Below, one piece after another: positions 1-7,540 of a stretch of DNA of 33,690 nucleotides (positions within the stretch are counted from its first letter, which is position 1; every line of letters begins with the position of its first letter). Source of the stretch: an uncultured Lachnospiraceae bacterium (GTDB lineage: Bacteria; Bacillota; Clostridia; Lachnospirales; Lachnospiraceae); contig CADBRV010000022.1 in NCBI GenBank assembly GCA_902797185.1, positions 1-33,690 on the forward strand, given 5' to 3'. The notes beneath the pieces are model-generated. The model worked only from the letters and a program-made list of their open reading frames with translations, ran no database searches and had not been told where the DNA came from. Both the position numbers and the translations under genes were made by a program.

Positions 1-231
1 AAGTACTTCCTTCCGAAGGATCTCTGTAAATACAGGCTCATTTGTCAGTTCATCTGCGCAGTCATCTTCGAAATATGCGGCAATGATTTGGAAGATAACC
101 TGCAAGAGATTATCCGGATCAACATGGAAACGGAATAAAGCGGTATCATTGGTTTTAAAGATTCTGTTCACAAGGTTGGCCAGCCCAACCTCTTAAACAT
201 TATCTAAGTTCAGGCATAGAATGACACTCTG
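1..231 (-). pseudogene. Degenerate IS1380-like transposase fragment, cut by the window edge
   Basis: Reading leftward, the frame that ends at base 1 is open from 192 and gives a protein containing FRFHVDPDNLLQ, AAYFEDDCADEL and NEPVFTEILRKE. From memory this resembles the N-terminal region of IS1380-family transposases, where an acidic ADEL...DPVF stretch precedes the catalytic domain. The same frame continues upstream to about 231, behind an AGGAGG-like site at 240-245, but is broken by an in-frame TAA at 193-195 and has no start codon at the expected distance. The copy therefore appears inactivated, with part of its N terminus lost. The remainder of the element lies outside the window. The family call rests on remembered motifs and is moderate. 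Confidence 0.5.
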
Positions 232-258
232 AATTTGATCCTCCTATGATTTGGGGTC

Positions 259-291
259 TAAAAAGAACCTCTACCATTTTGTGATAGAGGT
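259..291 (-). terminator. Intrinsic terminator after the DUF1304 gene
   Basis: Arms at 267-275 and 283-291 form a nine-pair stem (one G-T pair) with a seven-base loop. On the minus strand it is followed by CTTTTTAG. It lies 30 bases beyond the DUF1304 stop codon. Confidence 0.75.
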
Positions 292-320
292 CCCTGTATT
301 CCATATTGCCGGAATCTTCC

Positions 321-677
321 TTAGAGCAAGCAGGAAAGCAGTGTCAGGATCGCCAGCCCGCCCTGCGTCAGGAGGATCTTCGGGCTGCTGGTAAAGCTGC
401 CATACAAAGCGACCAGGATAATATAGATCATGAGGCAGATTACCGCCATTTTACTTCCTACAGCATATACTGCCAGAAGGATCAGGACACCGATCAACCC
501 ATTATAAGCGCCCTGGTTCTTAAAAAGGGTATTCACGGATTTCCGCTCCAGCTCTTCCTTGTCCATGCCAAATACTTTGGATGTCTTTTCAGATGTAGTT
601 GCCAATGTTTCCAGATAAAAGATATAGAAAAACTCCAAAGCTACCAGCGTAGCCAAAACTTTTGTCAAAATTCCCAT
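321..677 (-). CDS. DUF1304 family small membrane protein
   Basis: A 118-residue membrane protein with four predicted hydrophobic segments (roughly residues 2-22, 56-72, 74-92 and 98-118) and the KNQGAYNG stretch near residue 52 that is typical of DUF1304. The biochemical role of the family is not established. The start is set at 677 because AAGGAG lies seven bases upstream (685-690); the longer frame reaching 794 would only translate the duplicated leader. The gene is monocistronic, with its own terminator downstream. The duplicated leader upstream is its main oddity. Family assignment is fairly sure; no function is proposed. Confidence 0.8.
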   Translation of the reverse strand: MGILTKVLATLVALEFFYIFYLETLATTSEKTSKVFGMDKEELERKSVNTLFKNQGAYNGLIGVLILLAVYAVGSKMAVICLMIYIILVALYGSFTSSPKILLTQGGLAILTLLSCLL

Positions 678-679
678 AA

Positions 680-795
680 TCAAACTCCTTATTGAAATAA
701 CGGACTTCCTGAATCCTGGTAGAGCGTGACCGTCGCAATGCGGCACGGGCGTCAAATTCCTTATCGAAATGACAGATTTCCTGCTGCCACTCAAG
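680..795 (-). repeat. Duplicated leader and ribosome-binding region of the DUF1304 gene
   Basis: Two diverged copies of a segment of about 36 bases lie in tandem. The gene-proximal copy (about 681-718) contains CCGTTATTTCAATAAGGAG and supplies the functional ribosome binding site. The distal copy (about 753-790) contains CTGTCATTTCGATAAGGAA. A GC-rich spacer of about 35 bases separates them. One frame reads through both copies and gives similar peptides (CHFDKEFD and RYFNKEFD), but no credible gene is seen. Confidence 0.6.
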
Positions 796-834
796 ATACT
801 CGGATTCCCGGCAAATGTCTACCAATTTCTTGTA

Positions 835-867
835 AAAAGCCACGTCATGAAAATACATTTGACGTGG
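835..867 (-). terminator. Intrinsic terminator after the DMT transporter gene
   Basis: A perfect eight-pair stem (840-847 with 860-867, CCACGTCA/TGACGTGG) is followed on the minus strand by CTTTTTAC. A second inverted repeat, TTCACAGG/CCTGTGAA (878-885 with 904-911), lies between it and the stop codon at 920. Confidence 0.7.
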
Positions 868-919
868 TCTGTTACAATTCACAGGACAGCCGCCCTGCAT
901 TCGCCTGTGAACAGGGAAC

Positions 920-1999
920 CTATTCGGTCACATTCCGCTTGAAAAAACGGAAGGAAAGCCCTCTTCCTGTCAAAAGCAGGCAGATCAGGACGCCGGCAAC
1001 GATGCAGGCAGCGCCCACCACAAAGGAAAGGCCGATCACCTCATGGAAGAAAATAACCCCCATGATAGCTGATGTCAGAGGCTGCACAGGATACAAAGCC
1101 GAGCAGTTGGACGCAGGGAGGGATGCCAGCCCCTGGTTCCAGAAAATATGCGCGACGCCGGTGCACACAATGCCGATATAAAGGATGCCCAGCACGGCCG
1201 GCAGGTTGACCTGGATAACCGTACGCTGTGTAAAATGCTCCACGAAAAATAAGACAAAATTGCATGCCGCCGCAAGCCCTGCTGCCGCCCGTGTGACCGC
1301 AAAAGTATCATACGTGGAAAGCCCTTCCCGGGTAAAGACGGAAACCAGAGCCCAGGTAATGACGGAAAGCAGCGACAGGATGACGCCCGGGATATTGATC
1401 CCGCTGCCTGTCCCCACGATCAGGTAAACGCCGAAGACTGCCAGAAGGATACCGACCGCCTTATTACCGGTAAGCTTTTCCCTCAGGACCGGGATTGCGC
1501 AAAGGGATATCGCCACCGGGTTCAGGGCATTGATCAAAGATGCCATGGTGGAGCCGGCATATTTCGTGCCCACCAGCTGCAGCCCTACGGAAACGACGTA
1601 GCCGCAGAAGCCCAGGATAAAGACATAGTGGCGTCCTTCCTTGTCGATGCGGAGCTTTTTGGAAGCAGTTCCGGATTGCTTTATATATGCTCCATATGTG
1701 CTGGCGCCATGGTTTCGTAGATCAGATGCCAGTTCCCGTCGATCGGAGCTGTCCAGTCCATCAAAATTACCGCTTTTCAAACTCTGTTTGGGAGATACTT
1801 CCTCGCCACTCATCCGTGCGACATGGACATGGTACATGACGCTCATGGTAAAGAACGCAATCAGATACCGCATAAAAGCGATAAAAAAAGTGGGCAGGCT
1901 TTTCAGCAGGATATTGCTGACTACATAAAGGCTGCCCCAAATGACAAAAGTAACCACCAGACAAAGATATGCCCTTGCCTGAGAAGATTTGGTTTCCAT
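920..1999 (-). CDS. DMT superfamily (EamA-type) transporter
   Basis: An integral membrane protein of 359 residues with about ten hydrophobic segments in two EamA-like repeats. The first segment is near residues 10-32 (FVIWGSLYVVSNILL); the second repeat begins near ITWALVSVFTREGL and includes the FWNQGLASLPAS and PVQPLTSAIMGVIFFHE stretches typical of the family. It probably moves a small metabolite across the cytoplasmic membrane; the substrate cannot be read from sequence. The start at 1999 is chosen for GGAGG nine bases upstream; the longer frame to 2116 lacks such a site. Odd feature: the loop after the second membrane segment (about residues 59-123) is far longer than usual and rich in Ser, Asp, Lys and Arg, as if a hydrophilic stretch had been inserted. 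Confidence 0.85.
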   Translation of the reverse strand: METKSSQARAYLCLVVTFVIWGSLYVVSNILLKSLPTFFIAFMRYLIAFFTMSVMYHVHVARMSGEEVSPKQSLKSGNFDGLDSSDRRELASDLRNHGASTYGAYIKQSGTASKKLRIDKEGRHYVFILGFCGYVVSVGLQLVGTKYAGSTMASLINALNPVAISLCAIPVLREKLTGNKAVGILLAVFGVYLIVGTGSGINIPGVILSLLSVITWALVSVFTREGLSTYDTFAVTRAAAGLAAACNFVLFFVEHFTQRTVIQVNLPAVLGILYIGIVCTGVAHIFWNQGLASLPASNCSALYPVQPLTSAIMGVIFFHEVIGLSFVVGAACIVAGVLICLLLTGRGLSFRFFKRNVTE

Positions 2000-2132
2000 A
2001 ACTCTCTTCCTCCATCTGCAGGCGTGGCAAAGTTTTTCTTTGTAATTCCTTGAAAACGGCTTTTTTACAACTGCCGCCATCGCATGAATTACATATGGAA
2101 TCACATACCGTGCCATGCCGCAAAGCGACTGT

Positions 2133-2161
2133 ATTTTAGCACTCTAACTTGGCAAATACAA
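2133..2161 (-). promoter_or_regulatory. Likely sigma-A promoter of the DMT transporter gene
   Basis: On the minus strand TTGTAT (2156-2161) and TAAAAT (2133-2138) are separated by 17 bases. The implied leader is about 125 bases before the chosen start at 1999. Confidence 0.5.
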
Positions 2162-2218
2162 GGAAGCGCAATAACATGCTACATGCGTAGGATAATAATC
2201 TTTTTACCTCTTTCCATA

Positions 2219-2251
2219 CAAAAATAGGGACCCGATGCTTACGCGGGTCCC
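2219..2251 (-). terminator. Intrinsic terminator downstream of the ferredoxin gene
   Basis: GGGACCCG (2227-2234) pairs perfectly with CGGGTCCC (2244-2251) around a nine-base loop, followed on the minus strand by TATTTTTG. It lies about 170 bases beyond the ferredoxin stop codon. A perfect palindrome, CGCCCTGCAGGGCG, lies between at about 2340-2353. Confidence 0.65.
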
Positions 2252-2419
2252 AACCAGAAGGATATCAAATAATGTCAATATTTCATTTTCTCATTTCGGC
2301 CATTTCCTGCCCCCCACAAGAGGCAGGACCCGGTAAGGCACGCCCTGCAGGGCGCAGGGCATTTTTCCTACTCAAATGGCCGTTCGAAAAAGAAGCTTTA
2401 GAAGAGACCCGACTTCTTG

Positions 2420-2605
2420 TCAGGCTTCTTCGATTGCACCGACCGGGCAGTTTTCCTTTGCTTCCGCTGCGCTGTCTGCCTCTTCCGGCGTCACTTCCCT
2501 GTCAGCCGCATGTGCCAGTCCGTCGTCTCCCATGGAGAAAACAGAAGGACATGTGCCTTCACACATACCGCATCCGATACAATCTTCATTTACACGATAT
2601 TTCAT
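2420..2605 (-). CDS. Ferredoxin, single [4Fe-4S] cluster type
   Basis: A 61-residue cytoplasmic electron carrier. Cys9, Cys12 and Cys15 (CIGCGMC) plus Cys53 (NCPVGAI) match the ligand set of Thermotoga-type mono-cluster ferredoxins; Cys19 is the extra cysteine of the CP turn, and the second half of a classical 2[4Fe-4S] ferredoxin is missing. The chain is strongly acidic, as usual for this family. The start at 2605 is set by AAGGAGG (2614-2620) eight bases upstream; longer readings are unlikely. It stands alone, with a hairpin upstream and a terminator downstream, so its redox partner cannot be inferred from neighbours. Confidence 0.93.
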   Translation of the reverse strand: MKYRVNEDCIGCGMCEGTCPSVFSMGDDGLAHAADREVTPEEADSAAEAKENCPVGAIEEA

Positions 2606-2723
2606 AATTTCTGCCTCCTTATACTGAATACCTGCCCGCCGAAAAGTCTTCCTGCAAACCAGGTTGCATCCTCTAAAATGCCAAGCGTGCAGTATATAAA
2701 CTTCCTGCAGGCTGCTGGCTATT

Positions 2724-2768
2724 TTTATGGGCTGCATCCCGCCAGTTTTTAAGATGCAGCCCTATAAA
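2724..2768. other. Long inverted repeat between the ferredoxin and cupin genes
   Basis: GGGCTGCATC (2729-2738) pairs with GATGCAGCCC (2753-2762), and the flanking TTTAT/ATAAA extend the stem with one bulge. Neither strand has a proper T-run after the stem. It may end or process the cupin transcript, or be a mobile-repeat remnant; the role is not clear. Confidence 0.5.
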
Positions 2769-2799
2769 TATGATATCTCAATAGACAAAGGCCGCCGAT

Positions 2800-2925
2800 C
2801 AGGCCAGATAGAGCAGTGGTCCCATCTTGAGTGATACTGCATGCTTAAGCCAGCTGCAGCATTGTCCCATCTTGAAAAATGCCGCCCGATTAAGCTAGCT
2901 GCAGTAACAGCCCCATCTTGAATTT
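2800..2925 (-). repeat. Tandem diverged copies of the 3' end of the cupin gene
   Basis: The last bases of the cupin gene (TAAGCTAGCTGCAG, then CCCCATCTTGAA on the plus strand) recur about 50 bases downstream as TAAGCCAGCTGCAG plus GTCCCATCTTGAAA. A third, weaker copy has AGCAGTGGTCCCATCTTGAG near 2812-2831. Each copy contains the same CCCATCTTGA core. A further lone copy of TGTCCCATCTTGAGCAGC is near 7908. Confidence 0.7.
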
Positions 2926-3567
2926 ATGGTCCGCGGTTATAGAATGCCTGCCCAGCTTGTCGAATTTGAAGTTCTCGCCCGCCTTGATGCGGTATTCTTT
3001 CCCTTCATATCCGATGACGGCTTCCCCATCCAGGGCGAAAATGATTGCTTCGCCGGGAGCGGCATGCTCGCTAAGACCGGTGCCCGCGTCAAAACTCATG
3101 AGGACAAATTTGAGATCGTCCTGGTTGATCAGGTCCATGTTGACGATGCGCCCGTCCTGATAAGGGAGCAGGTCCTTTAATGCGAAAACGTTTCCTGCTT
3201 TTAATACTTTATTCATAGCTGCGTCCTTTCCGAGCTCCAGCTCCATATATACACCATCCGTCTTTGCCCGGATGCCCACCGGCACTCCTGCCGGAGTTAC
3301 ATATAAACTGCCTGGAAGAAGCGGGGATGCCTTTTCAACGCTTTTCCCGTCTTCCGTCTCCTTCGTAAATGCTTCCAGGTCGCCATCCAGCCCGATCCAG
3401 AGCTTGGGTGCCCTGTAGATTTCGGCGCTGATGTCGGTATCCTCCGCCAGGGAAAAATAGATGGCGGAATCGCTATCGCCATGGAAGGCTTCCTTTGAAA
3501 TCGTGCATCCCGGCACCGGCGGATACTCCTGCGCAAGCCGGAATACTTTTCCTGCTTTTTCTTCCAT
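2890..3567 (-). CDS. Cupin-fold protein, probable bicupin
   Basis: A soluble 225-residue protein. The C-terminal half (about 140-225) reads as a small cupin barrel: MSFDAGTGLSEHAAPGEAIIFALDGEAVIGYEGKEYRIKAG would be the canonical cupin 1 region, with His near 169 and a GE pair, then HSI near 208. The N-terminal half has a similar beta-rich pattern without clear metal ligands. Such proteins bind a metal or a small ligand; no substrate can be assigned. The start is supported by GGAGG eight bases upstream. The DUF438/hemerythrin gene lies 167 bases upstream and could be cotranscribed. Its last codons are copied downstream as a tandem repeat. Confidence 0.75.
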   Translation of the reverse strand: MEEKAGKVFRLAQEYPPVPGCTISKEAFHGDSDSAIYFSLAEDTDISAEIYRAPKLWIGLDGDLEAFTKETEDGKSVEKASPLLPGSLYVTPAGVPVGIRAKTDGVYMELELGKDAAMNKVLKAGNVFALKDLLPYQDGRIVNMDLINQDDLKFVLMSFDAGTGLSEHAAPGEAIIFALDGEAVIGYEGKEYRIKAGENFKFDKLGRHSITADHKFKMGLLLQLA

Positions 3568-3734
3568 TTATATTCCTCCATAAGTGCTCCCGGTCTATTT
3601 TCAAAAGCTATTCCACTCTCTCCAAAATACTGCCTATCAGGAACCCGTTCCTGATAGCTGGCCAGGAGCCTTTCACATATCGTAAACGTCTGGCCGCCTC
3701 TCCAAAGCCAAAGCCTTTCAAGACCAAAGACGGA

Positions 3735-5318
3735 TTACTTTAGATGTTCCTTGATCCCTTCAAAGGTCTGGACCATTTCCAAAGTCCCAAGGTATTTTCC
3801 ATCTTCATCACGGACTGCCGCATAAACAACCCTGACCGGTTTTGCCGGGTTCGGGGTCCAGATCTCCATGCGGTCTTCCTTGCCTGCCTTAAACTCCGCC
3901 AGCATGTTCTTGACGATGGGGATGACCCTCTGGGGATGGCATTCGTACATCGGGCGTCCTAAAGCGGAAAGCGGGCGGGCGAAAACTTTTCCCTGGTTGG
4001 AGAAAAACCGGTTGGTTTCATGCTCATCGATAAAGGTAAGGTCGATGGGCAGGAGCTTCAAGATTGCCTGGAGCTGTGCCACGGTAAGCTCCCCGCCTTC
4101 CAGACGGATCTTTCCGCCTTCTACTTCCTGCAGGCGTTTCTTTTCCTCTTCCTGGGCTTTGCGGATATATTCCTCGCCCTGGGACCATTTTGCGTAGCTG
4201 TCTACATAGACGCAGCCCATTTCCGGCAGGTCGCGGTAGATCTTTTCCCATTCTTCATCCGTGAAGTTTTCCAGTGCCAGCGGGAACAGGATCTTTTCCT
4301 CTTTGTAGATCATTTCCTTCATCCGTTCCAGAAGGGCGGCGATGTCCTTGCGGAAATCCATTGCCTTCTCCGGATAAAATTCGCCGGCAAGGCGGGATGC
4401 CTCTGCCTTGATCTCGTCATCTACGCCCCACATAACATCGGAAGGGCCGGTATATCCATACCTGGCAAGGAGCGGCATGATCAGCTCTTCCTTTTTTCCA
4501 TACAGGGTGCGGATCTTTTTGATCTTCTGCAAATCTTCCATCAACGCGTCCGGATCCCTGCCGGAAATGTTAAGGCTTTCTGCTTCATTGAGCAGTTTTT
4601 CCAGCTCCACGTTCTCACGGCGCAGGCTTTCCACCGGGTGCCCTTCCGGGACTTGCTTCTTGCTGGCTGCAGCTGCCGCTGCGGCTTCCTCTTCCCAGAT
4701 TTCTTCCTCGGTCCTGCCATGGAACAGGGCGGAATGGAGGTCGCAGAGCTTCTGCACCTCGCCCACTTCCATGCCGTCGGCGATAAGCCCCTGCTCGGCA
4801 TTGGCAATCTCATGGACCGAAACGCTTTCAAACTCTTTTACGAAATCATCGCGGACCTTTTCCATGGATTCGCCATCGCCTACCCGCTTGATCATGCTTT
4901 TTAACAGTTCCTGGCGTTCTTCTTCGGAGCGCTGGGTTTTTCCTGCAGCATCCGCTTTATCAGCAGCATCAGAAGTACCGGCGTTATCCTGGGAGCCTGC
5001 AGGTGCCCCTGCATCATTGGATGTATTTTCCGTACTTCCTACGCCCTGCCCTGCTGCGGCATCGGCATTTGCGGCAGCCACTGCTTCTTCCAGCCCGATA
5101 ACATCGAACCCGTAGTCTTCAAAGGTAGCTACGATCTTGTCCATGGAAATGCCTTTGATCTTTGCCCCTTTCGGGATGGTCATGACGGATCCCATGATCT
5201 TTAACGCTACCGGGTTGGTGATGTCTTTAAACCCCAGGCCGGTCATAATATCCTTGACCTCCGGGTATTCTTTTACTAACTGTGCAACTGTATGGCTTAA
5301 ATCGATTGTTCTACTCAT
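3735..5318 (-). CDS. DUF1858/DUF438/hemerythrin-like/PAS sensor protein
   Basis: A 527-residue cytoplasmic multidomain protein. Residues 1-75 match DUF1858 (IDLSHTVAQLVKEYPEVKDI, GFKDITNP). An Ala/Gly/Asn/Asp-rich linker covers 80-130. A DUF438 segment (about 131-205, ELLKSMIKRVGDGE) runs into a helical hemerythrin-like domain (about 190-355) with candidate iron ligands His194, His200, His227 and a Glu pair near 340. Residues 405-527 form a PAS-like domain (IDLTFIDEHETNRFFSN ... RPMYECHP). Proteins of this design are thought to sense or bind oxygen, NO or a redox signal; no output domain is present. The start is supported by GGAGG eight bases upstream. The linker is longer and more repetitive than expected. 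Function beyond domain content is inference. Confidence 0.87.
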   Translation of the reverse strand: MSRTIDLSHTVAQLVKEYPEVKDIMTGLGFKDITNPVALKIMGSVMTIPKGAKIKGISMDKIVATFEDYGFDVIGLEEAVAAANADAAAGQGVGSTENTSNDAGAPAGSQDNAGTSDAADKADAAGKTQRSEEERQELLKSMIKRVGDGESMEKVRDDFVKEFESVSVHEIANAEQGLIADGMEVGEVQKLCDLHSALFHGRTEEEIWEEEAAAAAAASKKQVPEGHPVESLRRENVELEKLLNEAESLNISGRDPDALMEDLQKIKKIRTLYGKKEELIMPLLARYGYTGPSDVMWGVDDEIKAEASRLAGEFYPEKAMDFRKDIAALLERMKEMIYKEEKILFPLALENFTDEEWEKIYRDLPEMGCVYVDSYAKWSQGEEYIRKAQEEEKKRLQEVEGGKIRLEGGELTVAQLQAILKLLPIDLTFIDEHETNRFFSNQGKVFARPLSALGRPMYECHPQRVIPIVKNMLAEFKAGKEDRMEIWTPNPAKPVRVVYAAVRDEDGKYLGTLEMVQTFEGIKEHLK

Positions 5319-5382
5319 AGCGGCAACCTCCGTTTCTTTTCACTTTCTGGCATTATAATACTCATTTTCCGCCGCCTCCTCT

Positions 5383-5396
5383 GTTGTTTGAACAAC
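5383..5396. promoter_or_regulatory. Inverted repeat upstream of the DUF438/hemerythrin gene
   Basis: GTTGTT and AACAAC flank a two-base centre, 65-78 bases upstream of the gene start. It could be an operator; it does not match the FNR or CRP consensus closely. Confidence 0.3.
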
Positions 5397-5469
5397 GGAT
5401 TGCAGATAATTTATAATCTCTAATTTATTTTAAATCCTTCTAATTATCGATATGTGAAAAACCGTTTCT

Positions 5470-5512
5470 TAAAAAAAGAAATGCCTGCCCAAATCAATGG
5501 ACAGGCATTTCT
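5470..5512 (-). terminator. Strong intrinsic terminator after the glycosyltransferase gene
   Basis: AGAAATGCCTGCCC (5477-5490) and GGACAGGCATTTCT (5499-5512) form a nearly perfect 14-pair stem with an eight-base loop. On the minus strand it ends in a run of T. It lies 37 bases past the glycosyltransferase stop codon. Confidence 0.9.
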
Positions 5513-5548
5513 TCTATTATGAATGCAAAAAAGGAAATCCTCCGCCTG

Positions 5549-6574
5549 TTATTTCCTGTCCGGCTTGGGCCAGTCTGTAACCTTGAGCTTGGCATCGTTG
5601 TCACCCCAGGTCCTGTCGCTGATAATATAGCGGGGCCTGTGCTTCGATTCCAGGTAGGTCTTTCCTACATACTCGCCGATAATCCCCACGCTGAAAAGCT
5701 GGATGCCGCCCAAAAGGCAGACCAGGCAGCAGGCCCAGATCCATCCGCTGATATGGCTGCCCGTTGCCGCCGCGATAATCGCCCAGATAAAGGCCGCCAG
5801 CCCTGCCAGGCTGATGACCGCTCCAAGCTTTACCACCATGGTTATCGGTTTTATGGAAAAGCTGGTGATTCCTTCGAAAGCCAGCCCCAGCATCTTTTTC
5901 AGTGGGTAATGGCTTTTCCCTGCTGCCCGCTCCTTCCTGCTGTAATAGACCGAAGTGGATTTAAAACCCACCAGCGGGAACATGCCCCGGAGGAACAGGT
6001 TCACCTCGTGGAAGTCCGCAAAATGCTGCATCACCCGGCTGGAGGTAAGGCGGTAATCCGCATGGTTATATACCACCTCCACGCCCATCCGGTTTAAGAC
6101 TTTGTAGTAGCCTTGGGCCGTCGTCCGCTTAAACCAGGTATCGCTGTCCCGGTCCGAACGCACCCCATAAACAATTTCGCATCCATCATGGTAGGCATCC
6201 ACCATCTGCTCCATGGCGGAAATGTCGTCCTGCCCGTCACAGTCGATGCTGATGGCGATATCACACCTGTCTTTGGCTTCCATAAGCCCGGCCAGCACCG
6301 CGTTCTGGTGCCCCCGGTTCCGGGACTGGGCGATCCCGATAAAATGCGGGTCCTGTTTCGAAAGGTCCTTGATGATGTCCCATGTCCTGTCTTTGGAGCC
6401 GTCATTTACAAAAAGGATCCGGCTTTCCGGAGAAACTTTTCCCAATCCAATCAGATGGGACAGTTCGTCCAGAAACTCCGGAGATGTAATCGGAAGGACC
6501 GCTTCTTCGTTATAACAGGGAATGACCATCCATAAGACTGGTTTTCCCTTTATTACTGATGTCCGGTTATCCAT
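5549..6574 (-). CDS. GT2 family glycosyltransferase, membrane-anchored (GtrB/DPM1-like)
   Basis: A 341-residue protein with an N-terminal GT-A fold: VIPCYNEE near 18-25, FVNDGSKD near 55-62, and SIDCDGQDD near 109-117, which carries the metal-binding acidic motif. Two hydrophobic segments follow at about 243-270 and 277-302, then GEYVGKTYLESKHRP, typical of GtrB/YfdH-type polyprenyl-phosphate glycosyltransferases. Such enzymes move a sugar from a nucleotide donor to undecaprenyl phosphate on the inner face of the membrane; donor sugar and final glycan are unknown. The start is supported by AGGAG six bases upstream. It is monocistronic, with a strong terminator. Confidence 0.9.
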   Translation of the reverse strand: MDNRTSVIKGKPVLWMVIPCYNEEAVLPITSPEFLDELSHLIGLGKVSPESRILFVNDGSKDRTWDIIKDLSKQDPHFIGIAQSRNRGHQNAVLAGLMEAKDRCDIAISIDCDGQDDISAMEQMVDAYHDGCEIVYGVRSDRDSDTWFKRTTAQGYYKVLNRMGVEVVYNHADYRLTSSRVMQHFADFHEVNLFLRGMFPLVGFKSTSVYYSRKERAAGKSHYPLKKMLGLAFEGITSFSIKPITMVVKLGAVISLAGLAAFIWAIIAAATGSHISGWIWACCLVCLLGGIQLFSVGIIGEYVGKTYLESKHRPRYIISDRTWGDNDAKLKVTDWPKPDRK

Positions 6575-6649
6575 TGGTTTACTCCTGTTTTAAGGTCAAA
6601 AACATGCTGGCCGGATTCTGTCCTCGCCAGAAGGAACAGGCTGTAGCCC

Positions 6650-6665
6650 TTGGACTGCAGTCCAA
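6650..6665. promoter_or_regulatory. Perfect 16-bp palindrome upstream of the glycosyltransferase gene
   Basis: TTGGACTGCAGTCCAA is a perfect inverted repeat, 76-91 bases upstream of the glycosyltransferase start. It could be an operator for a dimeric repressor. No cognate regulator is evident. Confidence 0.3.
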
Positions 6666-6756
6666 TCCCGCCACCATGATAGCACGTGTCCTTTTTTTGC
6701 ATCAAGCTTCTTCCTTTCTTTTTCTCCAGCAGAGCCCCCCTCTCTGGCCCGTCTCA

Positions 6757-6793
6757 CAAAAAATCGCCGTGAGGCTTTTCCTGCCCCTCGGCG
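6757..6793 (-). terminator. Intrinsic terminator after the 142-residue hypothetical gene
   Basis: CGCCGAGG pairs with CCTCACGGCG (6786-6793 with 6765-6774, one bulged base). On the minus strand it is followed by ATTTTTTG. It lies about 100 bases past the stop codon; the stretch between contains imperfect AACGCC repeats. Confidence 0.7.
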
Positions 6794-6889
6794 TTATTGC
6801 TTTTTCATTTGGTTTTCCGAAACGCCAACGTCTGGTCCGGCGATCCGGCTATATGTGAAACGCCTGCCTTTCTTTTGGCGTTCGTGCTC

Positions 6890-7318
6890 TTAGTATAAGT
6901 AAGCGCGAAGGGTATTTAAGATCTGCTCCACCCTCTGTTCCGCTTCCCTGACCTGGCGTTTCCCGTTCTGGATTTTTGCCTGGATGAAGATGTCCGCCAG
7001 AAAGCCGTCAAAGAAGAAATCAAGGAAAGTAAGGAAGCCGTCGATCTGCACATCCAGCCCTTCTATGTCCCGGATATCTCCCAGTTCGTTACGGAAAACC
7101 ATCAGGTCCCTTTTCGCGTTTTCCACGCACTGGCTGGCGTTGTTGACCTTCATATGTTTCATAAAGCCGGAAAGCGCGTTGCCTCCGAAAATATCCACCA
7201 GTCCCCAATTGCTGGCGCTGCCAAGCTGCCGTTCTGCCTGCTGCAGGCTGGAAAGCGCCCTTTCCCCTGCCCTGATCGCTTCCTGGACTTCCTTTTCCCT
7301 GTCATAATAACCGTTCAT
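6890..7318 (-). CDS. Conserved hypothetical protein, helical
   Basis: A 142-residue protein, probably soluble or peripheral. Helical charged ends (residues 5-32 and about 112-142) bracket a core with NWGLVDIFGGNALSGFMKHMKV and FLTFLDFFFDGFLADIFIQAKI. I recall a family of unknown function in Clostridia and Lactobacillales with this GxVDxxGG...KH...DFFFDG pattern. The start at 7318 is chosen because GGAGGAGC lies just upstream; the longer reading to 7390 only translates the structured repeat. A small membrane protein gene lies upstream on the same strand, with a terminator and a repeat copy between. No function is proposed. Confidence 0.75.
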   Translation of the reverse strand: MNGYYDREKEVQEAIRAGERALSSLQQAERQLGSASNWGLVDIFGGNALSGFMKHMKVNNASQCVENAKRDLMVFRNELGDIRDIEGLDVQIDGFLTFLDFFFDGFLADIFIQAKIQNGKRQVREAEQRVEQILNTLRAYLY

Positions 7319-7338
7319 AATGCTCCTCCAATATATGT

Positions 7339-7502
7339 CGTAGGGAGAAACCCGCTTCAGCGGAAATCCCTTACGATGCACTAGCCGCATCGCCCTCTGT
7401 CATCGCCTGGCAAGGCAGTGACATAGGCCACGCCCTCACGCGAAGCGTAATCTTTCATGGCGTGGCTCTCCTTATGGATGATTCGGAATGCGGCATCTGT
7501 CC
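7339..7502 (-). repeat. Structured intergenic repeat, copy A
   Basis: This about 164-bp element can fold into successive hairpins. In plus-strand terms: CGTAGGGA pairs with TCCCTTACG and encloses CCGCTTCAGCGG; GATGC pairs with GCATC around CACTAGCC; TGTCA-GCCT pairs with AGGC-TGACA; GCCACGCC (7427-7434) pairs with GGCGTGGC (7459-7466) and encloses ACGCGAAGCGT. The same order of modules recurs at 11,924-12,138 and partly at 13,745-13,826. It ends immediately before the ribosome binding site of the 142-residue protein gene. It does not match a repeat family I can name. Confidence 0.8.
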
Positions 7503-7540
7503 TTTTTGCTTCCGGGAAAGATTCCGGATGTTCGTAGAAT

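Noticed and set aside
589-900. 103-codon minus-strand frame between the DUF1304 and DMT genes
   Set aside because: It runs through a terminator hairpin and the duplicated leader, and then out of frame into the DUF1304 gene.
4020-4904. Long plus-strand open frames opposite the DUF438/hemerythrin gene
   Set aside because: They mirror the codon pattern of the real gene on the other strand and lack recognisable domains or a good ribosome binding site.
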